Assembly: GCA_033297205.1 (NCBI GenBank)
Contig: MU859062.1
Location: forward strand, 1 to 64,000
Source of the DNA: Pseudoneurospora amorphoporcata
Lineage: Eukaryota; Ascomycota; Sordariomycetes; Sordariales; Sordariaceae
Direction: 5' to 3'
DNA length: 64,000 nucleotides
The first letter of the stretch is position 1. Each line of letters opens with the position of its first letter. Positions 1-10,923 of the stretch are shown piece after piece. The position numbers and the translations under genes were made by a program. The notes beneath the pieces were generated by a model. It was given only the letters and a program-made list of their open reading frames with translations. It was not told the DNA's origin and searched no databases.

Positions 1-108
1 CTTCCTCTCCCGCTTCCTCTCCCGCTTCCTCTCCCGCTTCCTCTCCCGCTTCCTCTCCCGCTTCCTCTCCCGCTTCCTCTCCCGCTTCCTCTCCCGCTTC
101 CTCTCCCA
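1..108. repeat. 12-bp minisatellite, about 9 copies
   Basis: Tandem CTTCCTCTCCCG units run from the window edge to about 108. They are perfect except in the last copy. On the minus strand they lie in frame in the mis12 gene and read Gly-Glu-Glu-Ala. The array may continue outside the window. Confidence 0.97.
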
Positions 109-1387
109 CTAACTCTCGGGTTCCCTCTTGACCTTGCCCAGTCTCCTTACTACTACTACTACTACTACTACCCGCCGCCCCAGCATCTCCCGCTAAACTC
201 CCCAAAACCCCCTCCAAAGCTTCCACCTCCTCCCTCTCCACCCTCCTCCTTTTTGTTCTCCCTACTTCATCGTCGCCTACCGCCACCACGTCTTCGCCTG
301 GCGGCCCATCCCTCAGTTCGCCATTCACTCCCAGCTCCAGACCCCGAACTTGCTCCAGGTGTTTCCGGGTGGCGGTCTCGATGTATTCTAGTCTTTGGAG
401 GCGGAAGGGTTTCTTCCTCTTATCGGCATCATCTTCGGGTTCGGAATCGGGGGTAGGTAATGGTGGTTGGGAGAGAGCGGGAAGAAGGGAGCGAAGGGAG
501 GTAGAAAGAGAGCGAAGGGAGTCGAGTTGCGAAAGAGTAAATGCCGTGGTGGTGGTTAAGGGCGTGGAGGCGTCGGAGGTGGAGAGGATGGAGGTCTTTT
601 GGGTGAGGAAGGCGAATGGTGATTTTTGGGGAGTGTCTGCTGTTGGGGTAGTAGATGGGGGGGCATCGGTCATTTCTGTGTCGGTGTCGCCATTTTGTGC
701 TTGCTGCTGTGGTGGTCGTTCAGACTTGATCTGCTTCGGTGACCCAACCAGTCTCCTAACTTGAGCCAACAAAGCCGCGTTCCGAGCCTTCTCGGCTTGA
801 AGCATGACATTTAACTTCTGCGACGCTTGCAAGCGTCTACTGAGGTGTGTCACGGTCTCGATTGTTGGCCGTGGGCCTTCTTTTCCTCCCGCCTTTTGGG
901 GAGAAGAGAAATCCAAGCCGTCGTAATGCCCCAACCGTATCCAATCCCTATCGTCCGGCCTCACACACAGGATATTCCTCATGACATAAATCTCAAACTT
1001 GTCAAAGTTGCGGTCGATGCTGGCGCACAACAAAGTCTCGAGCTGGTGCGTGCCATTTTCGATTTCGTGGCGATGGGCTTCCTCGGCATTGGGAAGACCT
1101 TCTTCGCCCTTTTTGGGCTTCTTGCCCGGTTTGGTGGTTGAGGCATGGGTGGGTGGTCGGAAACCGAGAGAGGCGGGGGGAGCATTGAGGAGTCCTTGTT
1201 CGACCGAGTTCAAGGCGCGCTCGGCGAGGATATTGATGCTGTTGATTATGTCATCGAGCAAGCTCTGTGATGCGCCGCGGGGTTAGTGGTGACGTTGACG
1301 GGCGGTATCAAGCAATCGGAGCGAACATACGACTGGGGGATAGCCAAAGTGCTCTGTGAGCAGCTCGGTATCTGTTGTTGTGGCCAT
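1..1387 (-). CDS. mis12: Kinetochore protein Mis12/Mtw1 (3' end outside window)
   Basis: Subunit of the Mis12/MIND complex, which links the inner centromere to the outer kinetochore (family knowledge). Exon 1 is 1387-1331 (19 codons). Intron 1330-1265 starts GTATGT and ends CACAG. Exon 2 starts at 1264 and runs off the left edge. The junction gives LTEHFGYPPVSLLDDIINS near residue 9, the hallmark N-terminus of Mtw1/Mis12, then a helical segment to about residue 160. The second half is low-complexity and S/T/P-rich, with a serine run (148-171) and an acidic GEEA tetrapeptide repeated about nine times from residue ~405. No stop codon lies inside the window. It diverges from the proline-rich gene at 1801, with 413 bp between starts. 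Family call is confident from the N-terminal motif; the length and C-terminus are unknown. Confidence 0.87.
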
Positions 1388-1800
1388 TTCGGTTTGTTTA
1401 CTTTGAACTTCCATTCGCAGTTGTCTTGGTCGCGACTCGATGCGATTGCGCAAGTGGAAAGTGACACACACGCCCAGGGCGCGCGGGGATCAGGGGCAGG
1501 GCAGCCCGCTGGGACGAACGGCAGTGCCCTGAAGAGCAAGGCGGCACAGCTGAAGGTGGGACCCTGTCAGCCGCTGACGATCCGCCGGGATCTACGTCAC
1601 ATCACTGTGGAAGATAAGAACGAAACGCCGACCGACCCCGTTCCTCCGATAACGTCCGTCCCCCTATCGAACTCCCGTCTCGCCTCGGACCAGCATCCGC
1701 CACGCTACCTGAACTGCCAATTTTTTTTATCTTTTCCTTCTTGGTTACAGCCAAAGGCAATTCAACTTCGTTATCGACTAGTGTATATCTCCTGCCCAAC
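1388..1800. promoter_or_regulatory. Divergent intergenic region, mis12 / Aim3-like gene
   Basis: 413 bp between two divergent starts, so it must hold both promoters or leaders. It contains a short T tract (about 1721-1728). No conserved gene is seen; the 175-aa frame at 1286-1813 overlaps the mis12 first exon and lacks family character. Confidence 0.6.
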
Positions 1801-3540
1801 ATGCCGGAACTAGCGGGCTACAAAGAGAAGGGCAAGGAGATCTTCAAGAAAGGATGGCATCCGGAGGAGAAGGGAGGGTCCTTGAAAGGCCAAGTGGTAG
1901 GAAACCTAATGGACATCTAGTACCATCGATCAAATGCTGACCAACTTCTCAAATACAGAAAGGTCTGCTCGGACGCGGAGAGGATCCTGTAAGCTCATCA
2001 TGCCCGTGATGGCCTCTTTTTCCCTGACATGAATTGCCAACACATTGCCAAACAGAGAGAACGCTATGCGAATCATCAATCAACCCCGATTTCCTCTCTA
2101 CGAGACCCGGCATCATTCCCTCCTCCGCCCAAGCGCAGGACCGGCGACCTGGCACCGCCTCTCCCGCCCTCTCGACCTACTTCCACGAATCCGGCCGAGT
2201 CACAGCAGCAGTATGGACACCAACAGCAATATGAAGGAGTCGAGGAAGACGGACCGCAGCCGCCTCCGAGGCCGTATCGAGTAGACACCACCGGTCTGTC
2301 AACAGCACACTTACCGCCCCCTCCCGCCCGCAGAGACGGAGCCGATGGCCGACCTCCACCACCACCTCGCCCTTGCACCATTAGCGCAGGTGGTCTACCT
2401 TCTGCCGGAGGACCGCCAGGTCTACCACCCAGATTACCACCTCGATCATCTACAACTTCTCCGGGCTCACCACAGGCAGGCGATGGTTACCTAAACCAAG
2501 ACACCGTAAGGCGTCTCGGTGCAGCGGGCGTCAACGTTCCCGGTTTCGGCATTGGCAGCGAGAAGAGCGCTGCTGCGACGACTGATCCAACCCAGAATCC
2601 TCTAATGCAGCCGCCCTCCTACACCCCCATGAACCGTCCCGCTCCATCAACCACCACAAGCTCTACCGGCGGCGGCACCGGCAGCTTCACGGACCAAGCT
2701 AAATCCCAATTCTCCAATCTCCAAAACCGCTTCTCCAAACTCACCACGGGCGGCACCTCTCCCTCAGGGCCAACTTCCCAACCATACTCCCAGCCCTACG
2801 ATTCCCTGCCTCCCAATTCCTCCACAACCCCAACACCCCCTTCACACCGGCCCATTTTGCCCCCTCCACCACCCGCCTCGCGCGTCTCTCCCTCAACAAC
2901 CGGTACCCATCAAGAGGGGACGACAACAGGACAAGAAGGAGGAGGAACAACCTGGGCCCAAAAACAACAAGCCCTCAAAACTGCTTCGGCCTTCCACAAG
3001 GATCCTCGCTCCGTTTCCTATTCGGACGCCAAGTCAGTCGGTGGCACGATAAATAACTTCCGTGCTAGACACGGGGACCAGATAGCGGCGGGGATGAAGA
3101 CTGCTCAGAGTCTTGGAGGGAAAGCGGCTAGTGCGGTGGGCGGATTGAGGGATCGGTTTGGTGGTGGTTCGACAACAGGAAGTGGTGGCGGTTATGGTGG
3201 TGGTTACGGTGGAGGTGGTTCGACAGGTAGTGGTTATGGAAGCAGTGGAACGCCGCCGCCGCCGCCACCGGTTGGAACCAGAACAAGAGCCGAGAGTGCT
3301 GGGCACAGCGAATCGGTCGGATCTGCTACAGAAGCTGGAGCTGTTGCGCCTGGAAGTCCATCTGCAGCAGCGATGGCAGCGGCCAAGAAGAAGCCGCCTC
3401 CGCCTCCGCCGCCTAAAAAGAAGTCTGTTTTGATAGCGCCACCGGCAGGAGGAGCTGGAGCAGGAACACATGGGGAACAGGATGCGCCGCCGCCGCCGCC
3501 GCCGCCGCCGGTTCCGCTTGGTACTAGGCCTGCCTTTTAA
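1801..3540 (+). CDS. Proline-rich Aim3-like protein
   Basis: Probably a cortical actin/SH3-partner scaffold, inferred from composition. Exons are 1801-1896 (or -1893), 1959-1988 and 2056-3540, giving about 536 residues. Donor 1 has two overlapping choices (GTGGTA at 1894, GTAGGA at 1897). The start MPELAGYKEKGKEIFKKGWH leads into a small basic head, and exon 2 adds KGLLGRGEDP. The body is dominated by PPPP and PxxP stretches, typical SH3 or profilin ligands. A more ordered block near residues 350-410 (AFHKDPRSVSYSDAKSVGG, then NNFRARHGDQIAAG) resembles fungal proteins annotated as altered inheritance of mitochondria protein 3 (Aim3). A Gly-rich stretch and poly-Pro tail follow. The Aim3 name is from memory of that block and is tentative; the gene structure is better supported. 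Confidence 0.7.
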
Positions 3541-4077
3541 GGCCGTTGTTAATGATAATAAGAGCTATCTACCAAGGCTGTAGGAACGAAAGATTGTAAT
3601 GTTCAAGCTTTTTTGAGTTCGTTGGATAGGTTGGAAAGACTGCAATGGGACCACGTTGCGTAGATACCTACACCTACGCGAAACTCGATAGCAGGCAGTC
3701 TGGTAGATATCAGCCTTGGTCAGGTTTAGTTGGGTAGCTCAGGAGAGCTCAGTGGTAGCTAAAAACGGTAATATATGAAATGAATGCAGCTGTTATCACA
3801 AATACGTATACACGTTTGTGGTTGTATGTCTTCCAAGACGGAGGAGGGTCTGGAGTCAAAGGGGGTATATTTGGTCACTCTAGAGGATGGTAAAGTTATA
3901 CGATGATGATGATAAACGATGCGCTCAAGTCAATGACAACGTGTTAAAGCTGCGCAGAAACCGATAACCGCCAGTCTAAATATATAGTCTCCAAAACAAT
4001 GATATATGCAGTTCAGTTGTTGTTTATACAATATGTACACACATCTTCAAAAATTATACACCACGCCCTCAATCATC
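3541..4077. other. Convergent 3' intergenic region
   Basis: 537 bp between the tail-to-tail stops of the Aim3-like gene and the PPR gene. AT-richer, 3'-UTR-like sequence. GATACCTACACCTACG at 3663 belongs to the ACCTAC-type motif seen in several gaps. No gene seen. Confidence 0.6.
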
Positions 4078-6789
4078 TCACTCATCCCCATCCTCACCCC
4101 CAAGCCGATCCCTCGGGTCCTCATGCGCCTTCTCAAACGCCTCGAGCAAGTCATCGCTCATCAGCCCGCCCTTATACGCCAAATGCCAAAACCTGTGCTT
4201 CCAAAACCTTTCACCCTTCATCCTGGCATGCCTCGCCTCCCGTTCCGCCGGTTCCTCCACGTCCCTGCTGGCCAACACCTGATCCGGGGTAACAGCCGCC
4301 TTGATCGGGTTCAGCGCCGCCACCAATCTCCCCGCGCTCTCCAGCATGCCCTGATGGCGCATCATGGCCGCCAGCAGCTCGAACATGGCGTCCATGGTCA
4401 GCTCGGTTATTCCCGCGTTGAACACCCGCCAGAAGATCTCCTCGGCTTTGACGGGGTCGTTGGCCCGGCTGTAGCCCTTGATCACGCGCTCCCAGAAGAT
4501 GTGGTCGATGTTTTCGTTCAGGTGCAGCCGGCGGTTGTCGATCAGGGCCGTGACTGCTTTGGTGTCGGGCGGGTCGCGGCCGAAGTAGTGCTCGGCTAGC
4601 ATGGTGTAGATGTGCGAGGTCAGCTCGAGACCCTGGGACCAGATGTGCGCGAGAACGGCGTTGACGGCCGTCGTGGCCCGGTCCCCCTCTTGGAGAAGCA
4701 GGTAGATGGCTTTGGCGTAGATCATCATGTTCTCCATGACGCCGCTGCTCTCCATGGTGCGCATCACGTCGCTGACCGTCGAGCTGATCTGCTCGGGTGT
4801 CTGCTTGTGGATCCCCTTGAGCGCCTTTTCGAGCAGGATGGTGAAGGTGGCGCTGTCGGGCTCGATCTTGGCCTGCTTCATGCTCTCGAGCAGGGCGACG
4901 GTTTCTTCGTTCTTGTTGGTGCGCACGAGCCGCTGCAGGAGCGTGTTGAACGTGTAGATGTCGGGGTGAATGCCCTGCTTGGCCGCCCAGCGGAGCACGT
5001 CCGCGGCGAGGTCGTCCCGCTCCAGTCGGATGAGAGCGACGGCGGCGGCGTTGACGGGCTCGATGGACGGCTTGACGGCTTGCTTGGGGTATTTGGCTTG
5101 GTTTTGCCACTTGTCGGCCATCTGATCGAGCGCCTTGAGCCCCTCGGCAATGGCTCCGTTGTTGATGAGCCCGCTTATCCTCGCCGTCCAGATGAACGAG
5201 TCCAGTTGTATTCCAGATGCTATCAGCTTTTCCCAGATGGTCTTGATGCCGCTAACGTTGTGGGACATGGCGGCGCCTTGAAGCATGGAGGTCCACGTCT
5301 CGATGGTCGGCTTTATGCCAGCCTGTTCCATTTTGTTCCAGACTTCGGCGGACATTTTGGGCCGTCGAAGAACCATGAAGCCATATACGAATTTATTGAA
5401 GATCTTTGCGTTTTCGCGGAAGGATCGCAGCTGGGACAGATTAGGTGAGTCTTCTTCGCCCCAAAGCTGAACCCAGGCTGAGTACAACAGTCCCAAGTTT
5501 TTCTTGAGTATAGCCTGTTCAGCGGTCGCCTTGATTTGAAGTATTGGATGTACCTGCCGCGCGGAGCGGTTTAACGTGCCGGTCAGAAAAGAACCCAGGT
5601 GTGTCTGCGTCTTGATGTATGCGTATAAACTGGGGTATCGTCTCGCGACCGGATCGAAGTCGGTAGGTTTTAGTGTCGTAACCACGGCCAATATCTTGCC
5701 CATGACCTCCAAAAAGGGACCAGCTTCTTTGGCAGCCAGACGTGAGCACCTGACAGGGTCAGTAAGTAAAGTATATGAGCCAAAAGCTGCCCAGGTGGAG
5801 ATGTGAAGCGCATTCTCACTACTTCCGTGACTGCCCAAGGTATTGTGCATTACGCGTTCGAGGCCGCTGAATCCCTCTGAGAATTGCACTTTTGCATTTG
5901 CTTTCGACCTACCCGCCGGTCTGAGGTCCTTGACTACGGTCCAAGGCAGCCGATGCTTGGTAAAGTGTTTCCATGTTGCGGCGAGATCAAAAAGGACAAG
6001 ATCACGGCGTGCCATTGCACTTTCGTACTCGTTGATTTTGGTGTAACGGTCAGGAGATGGGTTGATGCGGTAGACCGACTGGATCATCTCGATGATGAGA
6101 GGAGACCAGTATATAGGATCGAAGGAGTCGAGTTCGAGCATGATTTCGGTGATATGGGCCGTCAATGGGAGCTCGGGCGCGTGGACGTTCCTCGTCTTTT
6201 CGATCAAGATACGAGGCAGCAGCAGGTCCCGTATGGAGCGCATGACGGGTTTCGGGACTTTGCGAGTTGGGATTGCCGAGATGGCCTTGATCAAGGGATA
6301 GATCTCTTTTTTGAAGAACTTGAAGGCATCGGCGCAGGACGAGTTGTTGTCTTTGATCTTGGCGTCCATGCGGCCTCCCAAGGCCAACAGATCAATATCG
6401 GAAATGGTGATGTCGCTAGGCTGGGGCACATCGTGGACTATGTCGTTGAACATGGCTACCAGCTGAGACCCGTCCGTGTCTGAAGGATGAGCAGAAGCAT
6501 GGCTGCGGTTGAATGTTCCCTTGGTGGGTGCCTTCCATGCTCCATCTCTTCTGTGTTGCGCCGCCGTTTGCTGCTGCTGCGGCTGCTGCTGTGCCTGCGC
6601 AGGGGTTCCGACTTGTTGGTGGGCTTGGGCGGCGACGCTACTGGGAGCGGAAGTGGTGTAGCTGTAGCTGGGCCGACATGATGGTGACTGCGATGGTGGC
6701 TGTCGAGGAGTCCCCGGACGGCGGGCAGCTTGAGTGGCGACGAGGAGCTGAGTACGACATCTCAGGCAGACGTGGCCCAGGTCCCTCAT
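4078..6789 (-). CDS. Mitochondrial pentatricopeptide-repeat (PPR) protein
   Basis: A 903-residue single-exon protein if begun at the ATG at 6789. This start gives an Arg-rich, acid-poor N-terminus (MRDLGHVCLRCRTQLLVATQ) like many Sordariomycete mitochondrial precursors, followed by a Q/P/S-rich linker to about residue 85. An in-frame ATG at 7005 would add 72 residues. Helical-pair repeats of PPR type fill roughly residues 450-830, for example GIHPDIYTFNTLLQRLV followed by EETVALLESMKQAKIEPD. Such proteins bind organelle RNA and act in mitochondrial transcript stability or translation (family knowledge). I cannot assign a specific orthologue such as CYA-5 or CIA84. The gene diverges from the acid phosphatase gene at 7408. 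Confidence 0.85.
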   Translation of the reverse strand: MRDLGHVCLRCRTQLLVATQAARRPGTPRQPPSQSPSCRPSYSYTTSAPSSVAAQAHQQVGTPAQAQQQPQQQQTAAQHRRDGAWKAPTKGTFNRSHASAHPSDTDGSQLVAMFNDIVHDVPQPSDITISDIDLLALGGRMDAKIKDNNSSCADAFKFFKKEIYPLIKAISAIPTRKVPKPVMRSIRDLLLPRILIEKTRNVHAPELPLTAHITEIMLELDSFDPIYWSPLIIEMIQSVYRINPSPDRYTKINEYESAMARRDLVLFDLAATWKHFTKHRLPWTVVKDLRPAGRSKANAKVQFSEGFSGLERVMHNTLGSHGSSENALHISTWAAFGSYTLLTDPVRCSRLAAKEAGPFLEVMGKILAVVTTLKPTDFDPVARRYPSLYAYIKTQTHLGSFLTGTLNRSARQVHPILQIKATAEQAILKKNLGLLYSAWVQLWGEEDSPNLSQLRSFRENAKIFNKFVYGFMVLRRPKMSAEVWNKMEQAGIKPTIETWTSMLQGAAMSHNVSGIKTIWEKLIASGIQLDSFIWTARISGLINNGAIAEGLKALDQMADKWQNQAKYPKQAVKPSIEPVNAAAVALIRLERDDLAADVLRWAAKQGIHPDIYTFNTLLQRLVRTNKNEETVALLESMKQAKIEPDSATFTILLEKALKGIHKQTPEQISSTVSDVMRTMESSGVMENMMIYAKAIYLLLQEGDRATTAVNAVLAHIWSQGLELTSHIYTMLAEHYFGRDPPDTKAVTALIDNRRLHLNENIDHIFWERVIKGYSRANDPVKAEEIFWRVFNAGITELTMDAMFELLAAMMRHQGMLESAGRLVAALNPIKAAVTPDQVLASRDVEEPAEREARHARMKGERFWKHRFWHLAYKGGLMSDDLLEAFEKAHEDPRDRLGGEDGDE

Positions 6790-7407
6790 GGTCTGTCGCG
6801 AACAAGTGTGAAGTCGAGCTGGCGGGACACCCTTGATGTCCTGACTTGGTGAGCGAAGGAGTGGACAACGTCGTTGACTGATGGAGTCATTTGGAACTTG
6901 TCGGCTGCTGAATTTCTTGGGGAAGCGGAACTCGATGCGGGACGCTTCCCCTCCCCAATGTGGAGAGACCCCGGCCCGGGAAGATTGAGGGTTAGGGTTA
7001 GACATGCGTTCCTGCTTTTGCTCTGCTTGTGTTGGGATCTCCTTGCCGTCCGAACTGGAGTTGCGAGTCGCTGTTGGTACGTCATGGCTCTGTTTCCCAG
7101 CAGCCGTGGTAGCAATGTTTACCTCTCGTCCAGTATAATCGATTACTCAATGCGGGCGCAAATGCAGGTCTTCTCTTCACTCGACCAGCCAGCCATTCAC
7201 CTATCAACCTATCGACTCACCATCATGGGTCGTGACTTGGATCGACTGTACCTCTCAATCCTATAAGAACAACTATCCACCCTAGGTTTATTACCTCCTA
7301 GACCTCCTCCATCCATAAACAGCCTCCTCCTGGTCCCGGCCTCCTCCCGTCCTACTACACCTACGAGTGACGACCTAGACATCCTAACCTCCTGACCTAC
7401 TTTCACC
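6790..7407. promoter_or_regulatory. Divergent region, PPR / acid phosphatase
   Basis: 618 bp between the two starts. It contains two TTAGGG units near 6988-7001, which fall at the alternative upstream PPR start, a short upstream ORF at 7225-7266 on the plus strand, and a C/T-rich leader (7267-7405) before the phosphatase ATG. Confidence 0.55.
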
Positions 7408-9236
7408 ATGACCTCTCTAACTCCCCGCCCTCCCTACACCGACGATGAGCTCCAAAAGCTCTACCCACCCGGCCTCCAGCTCCAGCAAGTCCAGATCCTC
7501 ATGCGCCACGGTGAACGTACCCCCGTAACCGCCCGCTTCCAAAACGCCGGTCTCAAGCCCTTCTGGCCCTACTGCGCCAGCGTGCGCCAGATGAGATCGA
7601 TAATGCTCGACTACAACGGCCAGAACAAGAACAAGCCCCAGGACCCGATAACCGGAAAAACCGGCGACAAGGACCATTTCCACACGGTCGAATGGAAGCG
7701 TCGCCTGGAAACCTTCGGCCCCAATGACGAGCCCGTGGTAGCCAAGGGCCCCGGCAACGAACTCGACGACGTCTGCGACTTCGGCGCCCTGACGGATCTC
7801 GGCCGGCAGTCAACCTCGCGCCTGGGAATGCGCCTCCGCAAGCTCTACGTCGACCGCCTGGGCTTCTTGCCCGAGACCATCACCTCCACGGACGAATTCT
7901 ACCTGCGGTCGACTAACGTGCCCCGCGCGCTCGAGTCCATGCACCAGACCTTCCAGGCTTTGTACCCGCCCTCCTCGCGCGAGGCCGACCCAAAAACGGG
8001 CAAGTTTCCCGTGCCCACCGTTTTGACCCGCGGTCCCGGTGACGAAACTTTGTACCCCAACGACGGCAACTGTCGACGCTTTGCGGCCCTTTCGAGAGCG
8101 TTCGCCCAACGCGCCGCCGACAGGTGGAACGCCACCGAGGAGATGGAGTACCTGAACAAAGTCTACGGCAAGTGGATGCCGGCTAACAGCCCGCGCGTCG
8201 CCGTCGACTCGAGGCCTCGCTTGTCGGGTATCATGGACACCGTGAACGCCAGTCTGGCGCATGGGCCGGAGACCCGGTTGCCGGAAGAGTTCTACGACTA
8301 CAAGGCCCGCAAGATCATGGAGATGATTGCTAGTGATGAGTGGTTCGCGGGCTTCAACGAGAGCCGCGAGTATCGCATGTTGGGGATGGGTGCTTTGTTG
8401 GGCGATGTTGTGGGGAGAATGGTTAGTCGTGCCGAGCGCACCAACTCATCATCCTCAGGGGCAAGCACAAAATCAGATACCTCCGACCCCTCAGCTTCCG
8501 ATATCAAGTTCGGTCTGTCGGGGTGTCACGACACCACGCTGGCGGGTATGCTCTCCAGTCTAGGTGCGCACGACAGCAGCAGCTGGCCGCCGTTTACTAG
8601 CCACATTGCGATCGAGCTATTCCGCAAGGCGGACAGCAACTCGCCCTCCTCCGGTGATATGGCAGTAACACCAGCAAAGCGCGGCTGGTGGGAGTCCATG
8701 TTCCCCGGCAGCGCTGTTTCTTCGTCCAACCAGAAAGGTGCCTCGGGCATTTGCAGGAAATCGACCGAGTACCTGACTTCTTCTGAGAAGTCAAAGCTGG
8801 ACGGCTACTACGTTCGCATGCGGTACAACGACGAGCCGGTGACGATTCCGGGGTGCAAGGCACCGGGAAACCATTTGGAGGGGGACGAATCATTTTGCAC
8901 CTTGGTACGTTGTGTTATCCCTTATTATTATCCTATTATTTTGCCCCTTTTGTGTTCTTGTGTGATGTGGCTTCGGTTGGACCCTTACAGTGTACATACC
9001 TACCCCTTAACGAACGGGTGTCCCTGCCAAGAGGGAGGTACCATAGTTGCCTCATTGGTGTTACCAGGTTCCAAACAAAAAGATATATGCTAACGTCGAA
9101 TAACAACAAACAGTCCGCCTTCAAGTCAATAGTCGACAAGTTTACTCCCCAAGACTGGAAGCAGCAATGCCGAATGAATGTGGACCAGCCGGCTACGCCT
9201 CCTAGTGGTGAGCCGGAGTGGGCTGGTCATCCTTGA
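7408..9236 (+). CDS. Histidine acid phosphatase family protein
   Basis: Phosphomonoesterase of the histidine phosphatase branch 2. Exons are 7408-8904 and 9114-9236, with a 209-bp intron (GTACGT...CAACAAACAG). The product is 539 residues. The catalytic loop LMRHGERTPV (about residues 31-40) carries the RHGxRxP motif with the nucleophilic His. The second signature GCHDTTL (about residues 372-378) supplies the HD proton donor. There is no evident signal peptide or membrane anchor, unlike secreted fungal acid phosphatases, so an intracellular role is likely (inference). Substrate unknown; ACP6-like lipid phosphatase or generic acid phosphatase are both possible. The intron contains in-frame stops, so splicing is required for the final 40 residues. 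It converges on the Mrn1-type gene. Confidence 0.87.
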
Positions 9237-9808
9237 ATCCAACCATAGTTCATGCTATTGTCGACTCGATTGAGTTCATGAGGTTGGTTTCTAGCAGGAG
9301 GAAAAGAGACATAACTCCTACGAAAGTCAAAGAGTTGAAGAGTCAAAAGAGTTGAAAGGATCCCTATATGTAGACAAGACTCTTGGGATCACAGATTGGC
9401 TACGCTTTTAGAAGGATGGACATGGAAAACAAAAAGACTGGAAGCAGCGTTATCAGTCAGGGGCAGATGGAAGGAAAGAGATTGGGGAGATTGAGAAATA
9501 ACAACACGAGCAATCAGTAACGAAATGGTAATAATAATGATAATGACCTTTCATCCAGACAGACAACAGACAGGAAGGGAAAAGGAGGAGCAAAAGGGCC
9601 AAGGGAAAATAAAAAAGATGGTTGAAGACTTTTCTGCACGTGGTTCGGTCCGGTTTCGGTTGACACAAACAGAAATTGCTGTGCTTATGGGCTTGGAGAC
9701 GGTACCACCTACACTCCTGCCATATTTCAGTTACAATCAATCGTGTTTCGAGCGTGTGTGTAAATTTTCTCGTCTACCTAGCACAGTCAGGTCAGTTGCT
9801 TGATAGAT

Positions 9809-9975
9809 ACTTTCTCTCTTACTTGTTACATGATCCATTATCCGTCCCGAACCTTGTGTCCCCCTATTACCCAGTCAGTCAGTCGGTCAGTCAGTTGGAG
9901 ACTTTTCACTGCTTGGTCCTTGACCCATCCGTCCCGAAATGTTCATCCCTATAACCCAGTCAGTCAGTTCGACAC
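9809..9975. repeat. Imperfect tandem duplication
   Basis: 9809-9900 and 9901-9975 share the order ACTTT, TCCGTCCCGAA, CCCTATWACCCAGTCAGTCAGT, with small gaps between. Non-coding. Confidence 0.7.
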
Positions 9976-9997
9976 TCCGTCATGACTTAGACACTAC

Positions 9998-10022
9998 CTC
10001 TCTCTCTCTCTCTCTCTCTCTC
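9998..10022. repeat. (CT)n microsatellite
   Basis: 25 nt of uninterrupted CT dinucleotides in the convergent gap upstream of 10924. Confidence 0.95.
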
Positions 10023-10923
10023 CACCTGCTACTACATGTATCCGCTTTTCTAGCCTGTTCTCTACAACAATCTCCTACTCTAAGCTACCTAAGGATCAAC
10101 TGTCCAAGTAGCCAACTAGACTACCTTTACGCTGATCCAACCCGCCGACCAACCGCAAGACCACAATTATCTAGGTCTAGGTGACTCTGGGGGTATTTCC
10201 TATAAGAAAGGCTAAGGGAGCCAGGGAGCCAGGAAAGACGACTGAAAAATGTCAACCAACCGTAGAAGCAATAGCAAAAAAAAAAAGATTAACCATGGAA
10301 ACAGCACACAACATGAACTAACAAGAGCAGGAAGAGCATCAAAACATGCATCAGAACGAAGAGAAGTACCAAAACGGTCTCCTCCACAATGCAAGTCAAA
10401 AGCAAAAGCAGAACCAACTTCGAGTATGTGATGTGTAAGTTGTGTGAACGTGCGACAACTCCTTCATTTGATTGAAACCAATCCAATAATCCAACAAAAC
10501 TTAACATAAACAACGAAGCAAGTAATAATCGAAACAGGACCAAACAAACATGAATGGACGCAAAAGAAAAAGAAAAAAAATTACAACGAATATTTGAATC
10601 TTCTTTTTCTTTCCGCTAACACGTTCCCATCCCTTTCCATCCCTTGCCTTCCACTCAACATTCGTAAATGGCTCGCGAACGATTCGTATACACCCGGACC
10701 CTAGCTCATTTCATTTGCTAACCGCCTGCCTATCCATTTGCATTGCATTGTATTGTTTCCCTTTGTCGCTGATTCCAAATGCTTAATCATGTAGTCTCTC
10801 TTGCAATGCAACAACACAACCACAACACCTCCGTTATATTACCCTACTGATCGATTCGAGAAGCTTCAAAAGTTATTATTCTCTTGTGAGAGATTGACGC
10901 CCAGAGCGGAGAGAACAGAGATC

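Larger units (their letters stand above)
9237..10923. other. Convergent intergenic region with simple repeats
   Basis: 1.7 kb between the phosphatase stop and the Mrn1-type stop. It holds an imperfect 80-90 bp tandem duplication (9809-9975), CAGT-type tetranucleotides, a 25-nt CT tract, and A-rich sequence near 10260-10580 that fits long 3' UTRs. No protein gene recognised; the long plus frame beginning at 10801 is antisense to the Mrn1-type gene. Confidence 0.6.

Noticed and set aside
4612..5448. 278-codon plus-strand frame opposite the PPR gene
   Set aside because: Complete overlap with the PPR coding sequence and no recognisable domain.
6988..7001. TTAGGG units as a telomere or interstitial telomere
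   Set aside because: Only two units, within the leader of a normal gene; too short to mean anything.
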